Assembly: GCA_036702865.1 (NCBI GenBank)
Contig: DATNQD010000042.1
Span: 1-64,000 of the forward strand
DNA: 64,000 nucleotides
From: Trichocoleus sp.
GTDB taxonomy: Bacteria; Cyanobacteriota; Cyanobacteriia; Elainellales; Elainellaceae
Reading direction: 5' to 3'
Shown: piece after piece, positions 8,556 to 17,543 of the stretch
Position numbering within the stretch: position 1 is the first letter of the stretch
How the letters are laid out: every line of letters begins with the position of its first letter
Program-made: the position numbers and the translations under genes
The notes under the pieces: model-generated
What the model saw: the letters and a program-made list of their open reading frames with translations, nothing else
What the model was told of the DNA's origin: nothing
Database searches by the model: none

Positions 8556-9041
8556 ATGCGAAGATTGTTTGCTCTCGTCGTTGTGCTATTTCTCTGGGTC
8601 ACGTTTGTACCCCCGGCTTCAGCCGATATTGCTGGACTGACTCCTTGCAGCGAATCGAAAGCATTTTTGCAGCGTGCTTCTCAAGCCCGTACTCCTCAAG
8701 CCAAAGCCCGCTTTGAGGCCTATGCCAACTCTCAAGTTCTCTGCGGCCCTGAAGGTCTACCCCACTTGATTGTGGATGGTCGCCTTAGCCACGCCGGAGA
8801 GTTTCTGATCCCAAGTATCCTCTTCCTGTATATTGCAGGTTGGATTGGTTGGGTGGGTCGCTCTTATCTGAATATTGTTCGGAAAGACAAGAATCCTGAG
8901 ATGAAGGAAGTCCAAATTGATGTGCCCCTTGCACTCAAATGTGCTTTGTCTGGATTCGCTTGGCCACTCGCAGCCTTGAAGGAACTGACCACGGGTGAGT
9001 TGACTGAAGCTGATAGCAAAATCCCGGTTTCGCCGCGCTAA
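8556..9041 (+). CDS. psaF: Photosystem I reaction centre subunit III PsaF
   Basis: PsaF is a membrane subunit of photosystem I on the lumenal, electron-donor side. The 161-residue precursor begins [14 protein letters not shown] and has a signal peptide ending PASA before [11 protein letters not shown]. The mature part keeps the two Cys of the lumenal domain, the [30 protein letters not shown] segment with the transmembrane helix, and GRSYL. I start at 8556 because MRRLF begins the signal peptide; the longer frame from 8508 would run through the upstream palindrome. PsaJ follows after 39 bases, forming the usual psaFJ operon. Confidence 0.97.
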   Translation: MRRLFALVVVLFLWVTFVPPASADIAGLTPCSESKAFLQRASQARTPQAKARFEAYANSQVLCGPEGLPHLIVDGRLSHAGEFLIPSILFLYIAGWIGWVGRSYLNIVRKDKNPEMKEVQIDVPLALKCALSGFAWPLAALKELTTGELTEADSKIPVSPR

Positions 9042-9080
9042 GTCGTCTGGACCTCTCTTTCTTTTCTTTGGAGCAAGTCT

Positions 9081-9209
9081 ATGCAATATCTTGTGAAATA
9101 TCTTTCTTTAGCTCCCGTTGTGCTAACTGTTTGGATGGTAATTACTGCAGGAATTTTGATTGAATTCAATCGATTCTTCCCTGATTTGTTGTTCCATCCG
9201 ATGCCCTAG
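9081..9209 (+). CDS. psaJ: Photosystem I subunit IX PsaJ
   Basis: This 42-residue protein reads [20 protein letters not shown], then a hydrophobic helix, [13 protein letters not shown] and MP. It is the single-helix PsaJ subunit, which packs beside PsaF in photosystem I. The start has GGAG ten bases upstream. It lies 39 bases after psaF and is surely cotranscribed with it. Confidence 0.96.
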   Translation: MQYLVKYLSLAPVVLTVWMVITAGILIEFNRFFPDLLFHPMP

Positions 9210-9211
9210 TC

Positions 9212-9249
9212 TCTTAAGATTTACTTCTTAAGAACAGGGTTTTTGTTCT
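9212..9249 (+). terminator. Hairpins after psaJ
   Basis: Two adjacent inverted repeats follow the psaJ stop: TCTTAAG/CTTAAGA (9212-9218 with 9227-9233) and AGAACA/TGTTCT (9231-9236 with 9244-9249). They overlap by three bases, so only one can form fully at a time. The T-run lies inside the second loop, so termination is plausible but not classical. Confidence 0.4.
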
Positions 9250-9396
9250 CGGTCGAACTCGATCGAACATTTCTAAATTCATTCCTGTGAGGCGGATCGT
9301 TTGGGCTGAGAATTGTGGTTAAGTTCCACAGTTTTTACCTTAATGATTCGCCTTATTTAGTAGCAAGTGGCAAGGCTCAAGGGCTGAAGCAATGCC

Positions 9397-10008
9397 TTAT
9401 CCCTGCTGCCGCACTCCATCAGGAACTTCGATCGCAGAGGTTCCAGCAATTGAGCGCAGGTTTTGGCAGCGGATCAGGTCTGTAAAATCGAGTGTGGGGC
9501 GATTTTCAATTCGAGCGACTGCTTCGATCGCTTCCAAAAGATGATGAGCTGCATCGCTTTCGGTATAGCCGCGACGTTGAGCAACTTGAACTGCTTTTTC
9601 GTCTGCTGCCAGTTGATTTTGAGTATTGTGACTTTTGCGCCAGATCTGAGCTGCAGCGACCAGCGTTAAGCCACTGGAAACAACGATTCCGGCAGCGTCT
9701 GCTTGAATGAGTTCGATTAGGGTTCCTGCCAACCCTGCGGCAATTAACCCCTGATAAAGGTCAACCTTGAACCACTGGATCGACAGCAGCCAACTCACTG
9801 TTCGCAGCAGCAGCAAATCTCGCTGAGGTTGAGTCAACTGTTTCCACAAATCAAAATTAATGGCGATCGGGCGGTTTTGCTGCCAGGGTAGCGGCAATTC
9901 AGCTGAGATGACGATCGGCTGTTCGGGTCGGTTAATAATCTTGCAATACATCCGCCCAGAAGCTGGCATCAGGTCAATCAGGCGGTAGAGTTCGGAGTCA
10001 AGGTTCAT
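9397..10008 (-). CDS. DUF3318 domain protein
   Basis: The 203-residue protein begins MNLDSELYRLIDLMPASGRM and matches the cyanobacterial DUF3318 family as I recall it. It has a basic N-terminal segment with a strand-rich part (residues 20-60) and a predominantly hydrophobic region (about 80-120: LYQGLIAAGLAGTLIEL and AAGIVVSSGLTLVAAAQIW) that may be two membrane helices. A soluble helical tail with IEAVARIENR follows. Function unknown. It lies 25 bases after an M20 amidohydrolase on the same strand, so the two may be cotranscribed. Confidence 0.75.
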   Translation of the reverse strand: MNLDSELYRLIDLMPASGRMYCKIINRPEQPIVISAELPLPWQQNRPIAINFDLWKQLTQPQRDLLLLRTVSWLLSIQWFKVDLYQGLIAAGLAGTLIELIQADAAGIVVSSGLTLVAAAQIWRKSHNTQNQLAADEKAVQVAQRRGYTESDAAHHLLEAIEAVARIENRPTLDFTDLIRCQNLRSIAGTSAIEVPDGVRQQG

Positions 10009-10032
10009 AAATTGTAGAAAGCAGAGGCAGGA

Positions 10033-11253
10033 TCAGGAAGCAGGCAGGCAGAATTTTTCGACGCAGCGCACAAAAATTTCGACTCCCATCCCCAACGCAA
10101 TTTCATCAAAGTCAAAGCGAGGATGGTGGTGGGGGTAGGCAAGCTCCTTGTCAATATTGGCAGAGCCTAAGAAAAAGTAGCATCCGGGCACTTCCTGTAA
10201 AAAGAAGGACATATCTTCGCCGCCCATGGTTTGGCATTCGGGCACAATTCCGGCGGGTGTTTCCACGACAGTTTCAGCCACCGATCGCACCAGTTCTGCA
10301 ATGCTTCGATCGTTCATCACTGGGATGTACAAATCTCGATAGTCGAGACTATAAGTTGCACCGTGACTGTGACAAATGCCAGCGATGATTTGCTCCACTC
10401 GCTCCTTAAAAAAACCTTGAAGACTAGGATCAAAATAGCGAACCGTGCCGCTCATTTGGGCAGTATCCGCAATCACGTTACGGGCATGACCTGCCTGGAA
10501 CTTACCAATCGTGACAACCCCTGCCTTTAGTGGATCAATATTACGAGCGACGATCGTTTGTAAGGCATTAATGATCTGAGCACTCACGACAATTGAATCG
10601 ACCGTTTGATGAGGCATTGCGCCATGCCCACCTTTGCCATGAATGGTGCAGTCAAAGAGTTCAACGGCTGCCATCAGTGCCCCATCGCGCACGCCTACTG
10701 TGCCTAAGGGCAGGTTATTCCACAAGTGAAGCCCAATAATGGCATCTACCTGAGGATTCTCTAACACACCTGCTGCAATCATTGGTTTGGCACCGCCTGG
10801 TCCCTCTTCCGCCGGCTGAAAGATAAATTTGACTGTGCCAGCAAAGGCTTCGGGATGCTGTGAGAGATAGTAGGCTGTGCCCAACGCAATGGCTGTATGC
10901 CCATCATGACCGCAAGCATGCATAACGCCATCATGCTGCGATCGGTAGGGAACCGTATTTTGCTCCTGGATTGGGAGTGCATCCATATCTGCCCGGATTG
11001 CCAGGACGGGTCCCGCTTGTCTGCCGCTCACCGTTGCCACAATTCCGGTTTGAGCAATCTCCGTCTGATGCGGAATGTTCCACTGCTGTAGTTTTTCAAC
11101 CACAAATTGAGCCGTCAAGTGTTCTCGGAAGCCCAATTCTGGGCGCTGATGCAGGGCGCGTCGCCACTCCACAAGCTGAGCCTGGAGTGATTGAATTTCA
11201 TTCCGGACTCGGGAGAGATCATGAGAGAGAACGGGTAAAGACGTTGCAAGCAT
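10033..11253 (-). CDS. M20 family amidohydrolase (N-acyl-amino-acid hydrolase type)
   Basis: The protein belongs to peptidase family M20D, which cleaves N-acyl or N-acetyl amino acids (IAA-amino acid hydrolase, hippurate hydrolase, N-acetyldiaminopimelate deacetylase). Seen motifs are WRRALHQRPELGF, the metal-binding MHACGHDGHTA, the catalytic EEGPGGA, the dimerisation segment GKGGHGAMPH, and the C-terminal GGEDMSFF and HHPRFDFDE. ATG at 11253 gives 406 residues; GTG at 11262 would add three. No signal peptide, so it is cytoplasmic. Substrate not determinable. Confidence 0.92.
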   Translation of the reverse strand: MLATSLPVLSHDLSRVRNEIQSLQAQLVEWRRALHQRPELGFREHLTAQFVVEKLQQWNIPHQTEIAQTGIVATVSGRQAGPVLAIRADMDALPIQEQNTVPYRSQHDGVMHACGHDGHTAIALGTAYYLSQHPEAFAGTVKFIFQPAEEGPGGAKPMIAAGVLENPQVDAIIGLHLWNNLPLGTVGVRDGALMAAVELFDCTIHGKGGHGAMPHQTVDSIVVSAQIINALQTIVARNIDPLKAGVVTIGKFQAGHARNVIADTAQMSGTVRYFDPSLQGFFKERVEQIIAGICHSHGATYSLDYRDLYIPVMNDRSIAELVRSVAETVVETPAGIVPECQTMGGEDMSFFLQEVPGCYFFLGSANIDKELAYPHHHPRFDFDEIALGMGVEIFVRCVEKFCLPAS

Positions 11254-11407
11254 TTTGTTCACAGCAGGTTTATGTCAAGGACTTAAAATTGGAGCATCCG
11301 ATCGATAAGTGAATCTGATGAAATTGTGAATGAGTTAGAGAAAATTTGCACTGCACATTACCTCTAACTTAGCCGATTGTCTTGCCTGAATAAACGGCTT
11401 CCTTTCC

Positions 11408-12001
11408 ATGCTTGCATTCTCTATGCTTCCCAATGGCTCTCTCTTGCGCCCCGCAACCCATCAGGATAAGTGGCAAATTCGGCGCTTGCTGCGAAACTTC
11501 GACCAAGAAACCACTCGTCCCTCTCAGCGATCGCCCTTCAGGAAATATTTGGGATATGGCATTCTGGGAACCCTCGCCTTTTACATCGTGATGCAGCAGG
11601 GATGGGAAACCCTTTTCTATCCTCTCGCCATTATTGCAGTTTCGTTTTTGGGAGGCTGGATCAGCACTGCCCTTTCCCAGGACTGGCGAAAATATTGGGT
11701 AATTGAGCAAAAGGGACAGTTAATCGCCTGTGCTAAGCTCTGCAATTACGATCGCTATTCAATTTTGTACAACTTGCTGGTTACGCCTCAACAGCGAGGG
11801 CAGGGTTTGGGAACAGCACTGGTCATGCATCTGAGCGGCAAGGCTGTTAAACCCCTCTATCTTGCCTGCTACCCGCACCGGACAAGTTTTTACACGCGCT
11901 TAGGATTTGAACCTGTCTTGGCTCGAACCCTCTCCCACTTGATCCGGCATGACCTCGGACTAACAACGCGATCGGAACTACTGCCAATGAAGCTGGAGTG
12001 A
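11408..12001 (+). CDS. GNAT N-acetyltransferase with embedded membrane segments
   Basis: The 197-residue protein is a GNAT-fold acyltransferase. Motif A is LLVTPQQRGQGLGTAL (about 123-138), with the acetyl-CoA pyrophosphate loop QRGQGLG, and the tail RTSFYTRLGFEPV is typical of the C-terminal strand. Between the first helix (RPATHQDKWQIRRLL) and the core lie two hydrophobic stretches (about 51-62 and 69-88), so the enzyme is probably membrane-attached. ATG at 11408; a second ATG at 11426 is possible. The acetyl acceptor is unknown. Confidence 0.85.
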   Translation: MLAFSMLPNGSLLRPATHQDKWQIRRLLRNFDQETTRPSQRSPFRKYLGYGILGTLAFYIVMQQGWETLFYPLAIIAVSFLGGWISTALSQDWRKYWVIEQKGQLIACAKLCNYDRYSILYNLLVTPQQRGQGLGTALVMHLSGKAVKPLYLACYPHRTSFYTRLGFEPVLARTLSHLIRHDLGLTTRSELLPMKLE

Positions 12002-12049
12002 ACTGCCTCAAAGGAATGAAAAGAGCAATACCTGTTGGCAAGAATCATT

Positions 12050-12100
12050 AAAAAAACCCCTGGGAGTCTGTCCGTGTTTCGACCCCAGAGGTTTTTTTGT
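12050..12100. terminator. Bidirectional Rho-independent terminator
   Basis: AAAAAACCCCTGGG pairs with CCCAGAGGTTTTTTT (one mismatch) across a loop of about 20 bases. There is an A-run on the left and a T-run on the right. It lies between the convergent GNAT and bioD genes and can serve both. Confidence 0.75.
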
Positions 12101-12271
12101 TTTCTCCTCACACCTTGCTTAAAGCATACCGACTCCTTATCAGTTGAGCAACCTTACTAGGACAGTTCATCTTAGTGGCACATTGGCGGCATAGGCATGA
12201 ATTCAGAAATAATCGAGGTGCATTGGGTGGCAAGATTAAAAACGCTCATCTTATAAAAATTATCCTTGGAG

Positions 12272-12925
12272 CTATAAGCCTGGAATTAGCCGCTCTAGCT
12301 CTAGATTTGAAGCAATCTGGGCGAGCTTGGATTGATCAGTCGAGTCAGTGAGATGAGGGATGCAACCTAGAACAGGCTTTTGGGTAAGAGACTCAATCAG
12401 ATCCACTGATGCCCAATCTTCGAGTTCTTGAGGATGACAGGGCGTCACGCAGTTCAGAATAATTCCCTTCAGATGAAGCCTTGCCTGATTCGCTAAAGCA
12501 ACGTTCGCAACTGCATGAGGAACGGTTCCAGGCTGCACAGGCACAACCAGGACAGCAGGAATGCGCCAATCCCAGGCGAGATCTGCAACTGTGGTTTCGA
12601 GGGTAATCGGGGAACCCAGACCCTCCAGCCCTTCCACCAACACAAATTCTCGATCGCCGCTGAGAATTTCAAGCTGTCGCCAAATTTTTTCCAGGTCGCT
12701 CGGAGTAGCCAGGGTTGCCTCAAGCTGAGTTGGATTGATAGATTCGATCGATTGATTGAGCAGGCGATGATAGTGTTCTGGGTCAGCACTACCACGGGCG
12801 ATCGGTTTCATCACGCCCAGCTGAGAAGCGTTAAGATGGCGCTGCCAGTAGGCAATTAGCGATGAAGCAAGAACTGTTTTGCCGACTCCACTCTCTGTAC
12901 CTGTAATCAATAGCGCGTTCAACAA
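12272..12925 (-). CDS. bioD: Dethiobiotin synthetase BioD
   Basis: BioD forms the ureido ring of dethiobiotin from 7,8-diaminononanoate, CO2 and ATP, the step before biotin synthase. The N-terminus LLITGTESGVGKT is the family P-loop, LGVMKPIARG follows, and FVLVEGLEGLGSP is the switch/Walker B-like segment. At 217 residues it is of normal length. The start is TTG at 12925 (a second TTG follows), supported by AGGAG six bases upstream. No other biotin gene is nearby. The middle is divergent, so close relatives with another role cannot be fully excluded. Confidence 0.87.
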   Translation of the reverse strand: MLNALLITGTESGVGKTVLASSLIAYWQRHLNASQLGVMKPIARGSADPEHYHRLLNQSIESINPTQLEATLATPSDLEKIWRQLEILSGDREFVLVEGLEGLGSPITLETTVADLAWDWRIPAVLVVPVQPGTVPHAVANVALANQARLHLKGIILNCVTPCHPQELEDWASVDLIESLTQKPVLGCIPHLTDSTDQSKLAQIASNLELERLIPGL

Positions 12926-12997
12926 GATGGTCTCCTGGGAGGAATTCAGTGAGTTAGTTGCAGCAGATGCAGCAAAGCAAGATATAATTTACTTTAT

Positions 12998-13075
<78 letters not shown>

Positions 13076-13152
13076 TACCAACTATATCTAAGGGTTTGCT
13101 GCAACGGAGATGGCTGTCTGTGCTGGGGTAAAATCTTGACTCAACGGCAAAC

Positions 13153-13410
13153 CTAATCTCGAAACTCAGGTTCAATTCCGAGAGAAGCTGCGCTTTGGTT
13201 GAATTTAGCGTAAAGCTGATCCAGTGCTTGAATTGCTTCTGGGTGCGGTATTCTGTCTTGTTTTACCAGAGCAGAGAGACGTTCTAGCTGCTGAGAAAAT
13301 TCTTGAAGATTGGCATCTAGTAACAAGTTTCGCAAAGAAAATGCGCCCTGATAAGCCTCATTGGGGCTTGCAAATTGACAGTTTTTCTCAAAATTATGCA
13401 TACAAATCAA
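13153..13410 (-). CDS. Small conserved-looking cyanobacterial protein
   Basis: The 85-residue frame reads as a soluble helical protein with NLQEFSQQLERLSALVKQD and ALDQLYAKFNQSAASLGIEPEF. It has good codon use and no signal peptide. It resembles the short helical proteins common in cyanobacteria that carry a domain of unknown function; I do not recognise a named family with certainty. The start may be the second ATG, at 13401. The gene lies just after tRNA-Pro on the opposite strand. Confidence 0.6.
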   Translation of the reverse strand: MICMHNFEKNCQFASPNEAYQGAFSLRNLLLDANLQEFSQQLERLSALVKQDRIPHPEAIQALDQLYAKFNQSAASLGIEPEFRD

Positions 13411-13743
13411 CCTTTTTATAGGAATATCCTGTTCCAGAATTCAAGTGGATATCCTGGTTCTCTCACAAAGATTGATAAGGTCATTCCCTGTCCAGATAAG
13501 TGATCTTCAGCCCACATTTGTATGCGCAAAGCAGCGATTGGATTAGGTGTGACAACAGACATAAATCGATCGGATACGGTAATTTGAAACATCAGCGACT
13601 TAGAACAAAACCTATGTCTACTAGATTACCTTATTGCTTCTGAATCGCTCAAAGACACAGATATTTGTCGTGAGTAGCTATACATTCTACAAATTTATTC
13701 AGTAAAGTTTACAGCAATTAATTACTCATCATCAAAGTAAAAT
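13411..13743. other. Intergenic region with a partial direct repeat
   Basis: No gene is seen. GGAATATCCTGTTC (from 13431) and GGATATCCTGGTTC (from 13447) form an imperfect direct repeat just upstream of the small gene ending at 13410, so it may be a control site. Confidence 0.4.
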
Positions 13744-13941
13744 TTATTCTTCCTCGTTAATTTGATCAAGGCGATGTCGGTTGATTAAAACCTGGATTTT
13801 ATCTTGCTGTAAATAAAGCTCAAGCGCGTTATTAATTAGCTGACTTAACGAGATGTCTTGAAGCGAAGCGATCGTACTTAAAAGTTTTGCCATCTCTGGT
13901 TCTGTATATGCTCGGATCTCTCGTTTGTCTCGTTTAGCCAT
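13744..13941 (-). CDS. Ribbon-helix-helix (CopG-like) protein
   Basis: Starting at the ATG of MAKRDKREIRAYTE, the 65-residue protein has a short basic strand (KREIRAYT) followed by two helices, AKLLSTIASLQ and SLSQLINNALELYLQQ. This is the layout of ribbon-helix-helix DNA-binding proteins, which bind as dimers through the strand. Such proteins often serve as antitoxins, but no toxin gene is adjacent: the next downstream gene is 330 bases away. The frame extends upstream to 14019, but those 26 residues look non-coding. Confidence 0.7.
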   Translation of the reverse strand: MAKRDKREIRAYTEPEMAKLLSTIASLQDISLSQLINNALELYLQQDKIQVLINRHRLDQINEEE

Positions 13942-14353
13942 AACATCAAAATAATGGCGAAACGACAGGATTATAGGCGATGAAACACAAAGAGTACGCT
14001 GTTGCGCGTATATCCTCATGCTGGTTTTGCCGACTAAGACAATGGGTGTTTATTCTCATGCTCGTTAACTAGATTATGAGGGAATTAGAAGGCAATCTCT
14101 GATAAAAGCAAGGTTGCTGAACCACAATCTCTCATGCTTCCGAATAATAAATTCTTGAGTGCAAATTATTTCTGCATATCTTGTAGAAGATTAGAACAAA
14201 AGGGAACCTCTTCTTCTGCTTAGTATGAGCTAAAAGACCTGCAAAAGAGATTATCAAAACGTTAAGGTGGGCGAATGAAGAGAATGCTTTTTTGCTACAC
14301 CATTTTGCTACACAAATTGTTTAACGATCGATTCTATTAATCCTCTAATATTT
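13942..14353. other. Intergenic region
   Basis: A+T-rich spacer upstream of the ribbon-helix-helix gene. Short repeats (CTCATGCTGG and CTCATGCTCG near 14017 and 14055) are present. No gene or RNA is recognised. Confidence 0.4.
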
Positions 14354-14392
14354 AAGCCTTCCCCCTTCTTAAGATTAGAAAAGGAAAGGCTT
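14354..14392 (-). terminator. Hairpin after the substrate-binding gene
   Basis: AAGCCTT (14354-14360) pairs with AAGGCTT (14386-14392), with further pairing inside (CCTTCTTAA region). Read on the minus strand it is followed by AAATATT rather than a pure T-run. It lies about 60 bases past the stop of the gene at 14453. Confidence 0.5.
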
Positions 14393-14452
14393 TGAACAGA
14401 TAACTTGTTGCTTTAAAACGTGCTTACGGTGTGCTTGGCACAGATGCAGATT

Positions 14453-15820
14453 CTAAGAACCACCAACCTGAATTGTAGATTTCACCTGAAGCTTGCCATC
14501 ATCTGCGATCGTCCAGACATCATAGCTACCAACAACATCACCTTCAGCGTTAAAGTCAACCGGGCCACTCGCTCCCTGGTAATCAATGTCTTTGCCTTCG
14601 CGCACCAGCGCCAGTGCTTTGCAAACATCGGAGACTTTTTCACCCGGAGCATTCGCCACCTGAGCAATCTTGTCCTTCACGGCTGCGCCCGTGTTTGACT
14701 TGGCTGCCTCAGCCGCCAAAACCATCACTGCTGCTGCGTCCCAGGAGTTTGGATCGTAGACATTCACTGACCGATTGAATTTTTGGTTGTAAGTAGTGCG
14801 GAACTGATCGATCGCCGGACCACCAGCGCTCGGTGCCGTCCCCAGAACCCCAGATGCAATGAACTTACCGTCTGAAGTTTTGCCTGCCAGATCTGCGAGT
14901 TTGTCCGTTTTCATGCCATCCGTCAGCAGAACTTTGGTACTGCCCAGTGATCCCTGTTCCTGAGCCGACTTAAGAATAAGGCTGCCCGTTTCAGGATAGG
15001 CAATGATGAGAACAGCATCCGGCTTGCTGCCAAAAGCAGATTGCAGTTCTGAATCAAAAGTTGTGGCATCGGGTGCATATTTTGTCGGGTTCGACTCATT
15101 GACGACTGTCCCCCCTAGCTTTTTGAAGGCAGGAATAAAGGACTGAAGTAAGCCATTGCCGTAGTCATTGTTAATGGACAGCACAGCCACTTTTTTAAAG
15201 CCTTGCTGTTGTGCCAGTTCTGCCAGCGCATCTCCCTGGAATGTGTCTGGTGGCGCAGTCCGGAACCAGAACCCTTTAAAGTCGCCTTTTTGGGCCCGAT
15301 CGGTGAATACTGGGCTAGTGCTGGATGGTGAGATTTGTACGACCTGGTTGCGAACTGCAATATCCACTGCTGCACTGGATACCGCACTGCCTGCTGCCCC
15401 TACAACGCCAGCCACTTTATCCACTTCTGCCAGCTTTGTCATACCAGCAGCACCCGCTGCCGGATCGGTCTGATCGTCTTCTGAAATTAGTTGGATCGGT
15501 TTACCCAACACTCCCCCACAAGCATTGACTGTCTCAACCAGCAAGTTAGTGCTGTCCTGCATCGTGGTTCCATACTGTGCCAGATCCCCTGTGATGGGCA
15601 GGAGCGTGCCGAGTTTGAGTTGTCCTTCGACCGTTTCTCCAAGCGTCTTACTTCCTCCTGCGACCGGAGATGCTGCTGGGGAGTCTCCTGTGGTCGTTTG
15701 GGTTGTTTGCGTTCCAGTGCCACAGGCAGTTGTCAATAGCAGTAGCCCAAGGGTTCCGCTCTGCCCCAACCGTTGCAGTAGCGATCGATAAGATTTAGAA
15801 CAGTTTGTCAAACGCTTCAT
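14453..15820 (-). CDS. ABC transporter substrate-binding lipoprotein (Leu/Ile/Val type)
   Basis: The 455-residue protein is a type I periplasmic binding protein. A signal peptide ends in LLTTACGTG, a lipobox with the lipidated Cys near residue 33, followed by a Thr/Ser/Pro linker. The core has LGTLLPITGDLAQYG, NACGGVLGKPIQLISEDDQTDPAAG, VVGAAGSAVS, QISPSSTSPVF, VLSINNDYGNGL and DAVLIIAYPETGS, all typical of the branched-chain amino acid/urea/amide family. Ligand unknown. No permease or ATPase lies next to it. The start has AAGGAAC upstream. Confidence 0.92.
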   Translation of the reverse strand: MKRLTNCSKSYRSLLQRLGQSGTLGLLLLTTACGTGTQTTQTTTGDSPAASPVAGGSKTLGETVEGQLKLGTLLPITGDLAQYGTTMQDSTNLLVETVNACGGVLGKPIQLISEDDQTDPAAGAAGMTKLAEVDKVAGVVGAAGSAVSSAAVDIAVRNQVVQISPSSTSPVFTDRAQKGDFKGFWFRTAPPDTFQGDALAELAQQQGFKKVAVLSINNDYGNGLLQSFIPAFKKLGGTVVNESNPTKYAPDATTFDSELQSAFGSKPDAVLIIAYPETGSLILKSAQEQGSLGSTKVLLTDGMKTDKLADLAGKTSDGKFIASGVLGTAPSAGGPAIDQFRTTYNQKFNRSVNVYDPNSWDAAAVMVLAAEAAKSNTGAAVKDKIAQVANAPGEKVSDVCKALALVREGKDIDYQGASGPVDFNAEGDVVGSYDVWTIADDGKLQVKSTIQVGGS

Positions 15821-16571
15821 ACTACAGTTCCTTCAAATTTTGTGAATCGAATGCGAATTAAGTGAGCGAAGCCGGAAGTCAATCGCTGAAAGTCATATTA
15901 TTCAACTCGTACCGTTCTTTAGTCTACTAACTCCTCCGCACAAGTCGCTCATTGTCTTGTCAGAGTTTGCGATTCATCATTCCTAAAAGGAGTAAGGCCA
16001 TAAGAAGCTAAAGAACGTTTGGCTTGGCAACATGCGGAAATTTTTAATTGCTCTGGAACCTGGGATGAAGCGATCGAGTCAGGCATAACAAAGCACAGTC
16101 ACTTTTCACCAGTTCTTGTACTGTTGGAGACAACAGCTAGACGGTTGCTTAATGCGTTAATTTGTGTAAATCTAGTCTGCTAGACTGGCTAGTTTTTTAG
16201 CAAATGACCGCAATTTTCGTCTGTTAACTCATAAAGCGTCATGTTTTGGAGCGAGACGGATGAACTTTAGAAGACAATAAACTCAGGCGAACCTTTACTA
16301 GACCAGTCGTAATCCCATTTTTGATCTTGTGTCGATCGTGATTTTTCCATTTGTTGTCTCTTGTTTCATTCTATCCATCTAGCCAATCGATCGCTTTCAA
16401 GAGTCTGACCCGACAGGTTTGCCATGGTAGGAAGTTGTAACCTGGCATGAAGTTTAACCAAGAGGGCAGAACAGCATTGACGTGAGGCAACCTGGATTAT
16501 GCAGAATCATTCACCCACTATCTAGATTCACCCGCAACTGAGCAAGATGCCAGTGTCATCAAGGAGCGTTT
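15821..16571. other. Long divergent intergenic region
   Basis: These 751 bases separate two divergent genes and must hold both promoters. I find no gene, clear operator or strong hairpin. CGATCG sites and short A/T runs are present. Confidence 0.5.
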
Positions 16572-17408
16572 ATGAAATCATTAATTCGTTGGAGTGCCAC
16601 CCTAACCTTGATTGGTGGGGTTGTTTGTAGCTCTGTTCTGGCTGGTGCAGCGCGAGTGCTGGCATTACCCGCAGCGCAGGTGATGGAACGGTTGCGCTCT
16701 GTGCCTGTATTCACGCTTGCGAATGAGCAGGGTGCGCCGTTGGTAGCCACCCCCGAGGAAGGAACCAATCGGCAGCCTGTTGCCGGGGTATTTATTAACC
16801 ACGAGGATGCAGAGGCGTTTTTGAACAATCTGAAAACCAATAATCCTCAGGCAGCTCAGGGGGTCCGAGTCGTTCCTGTTTCTCTGGCTGATGTCTATCA
16901 ACTGGCTCAGAGTCAGGAACCACGGCAGGGAGCACAGGCAGCGCAGGGAGCCGAAGATCAGCTGCGTTTTGCATTCATTCCGGCACAGCAGCAAGTGGAC
17001 GCAGCCATGACGCTATTACGGCAGAATGGTCAGACGGTAGAACGTTTCCAGGGTGTGCCGCTTTTTGTAGCCCGATCGGGTGGTGAGAATGCAGGCTATT
17101 TAACGATTCGGCAGGGCGATAAGCAGGTGATTCCTGTATTTTTTGACAAAGCCGAGCTTCAGGGTGTGATCGATCGCCTCAGACAGCAGCAACCCGATCT
17201 GGCAACAAATGTCAACGTCCAGGTTGTTGGACTCGAAGGCTTGATCCAAACCTTACAGACCAGCGATAATCCAGAACTGAATCAGCTTCTGCTTGTTCCA
17301 GCACGGTCTAGCGTTGATTTTGTGCGCTCCCTCCAGCCAGCAGGACAGGGGCAGGGACAAGGGCAAGGAGGACAACAACGTCCACAAGCCCAGCCGCAGC
17401 AGCGTTAA
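16572..17408 (+). CDS. Tic22-like periplasmic protein
   Basis: The 278-residue protein belongs to the Tic22 family, which in plants acts in the chloroplast intermembrane space during import. In cyanobacteria it sits in the periplasm and thylakoid and supports outer-membrane biogenesis. A signal peptide (about 1-31, cleaved near LAGAARVLA) is followed by two similar halves: VPVFTLANEQGAPLV plus VAGVFINHEDAEAFLNNLK, and VPLFVARSGGENAGYLT plus VIPVFFDKAELQGVIDRLR. The C-terminus is a low-complexity Gln/Gly/Pro tail. GGAG lies 9 bases before the ATG. Confidence 0.9.
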   Translation: MKSLIRWSATLTLIGGVVCSSVLAGAARVLALPAAQVMERLRSVPVFTLANEQGAPLVATPEEGTNRQPVAGVFINHEDAEAFLNNLKTNNPQAAQGVRVVPVSLADVYQLAQSQEPRQGAQAAQGAEDQLRFAFIPAQQQVDAAMTLLRQNGQTVERFQGVPLFVARSGGENAGYLTIRQGDKQVIPVFFDKAELQGVIDRLRQQQPDLATNVNVQVVGLEGLIQTLQTSDNPELNQLLLVPARSSVDFVRSLQPAGQGQGQGQGGQQRPQAQPQQR

Positions 17409-17489
17409 ATCAGCTTGCTGACTCGATCGGTTTACTTGGACTTCTACTAAGCTTTTAAGTTTTGTCGCTTTTAAGTTTTGTCTCCGCTG

Positions 17490-17512
17490 GGGCGCACAGG
17501 TTGCGCCCTTTT
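17490..17512 (+). terminator. Rho-independent terminator of the Tic22 gene
   Basis: GGGCGCA (17490-17496) pairs with TGCGCCC (17502-17508) around CAGGT and is followed by TTTT. It lies 80 bases after the stop and just before prmC. Confidence 0.75.
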
Positions 17513-17543
17513 AATGTTTCAATGGGCTATTGAAATGAGCTGA

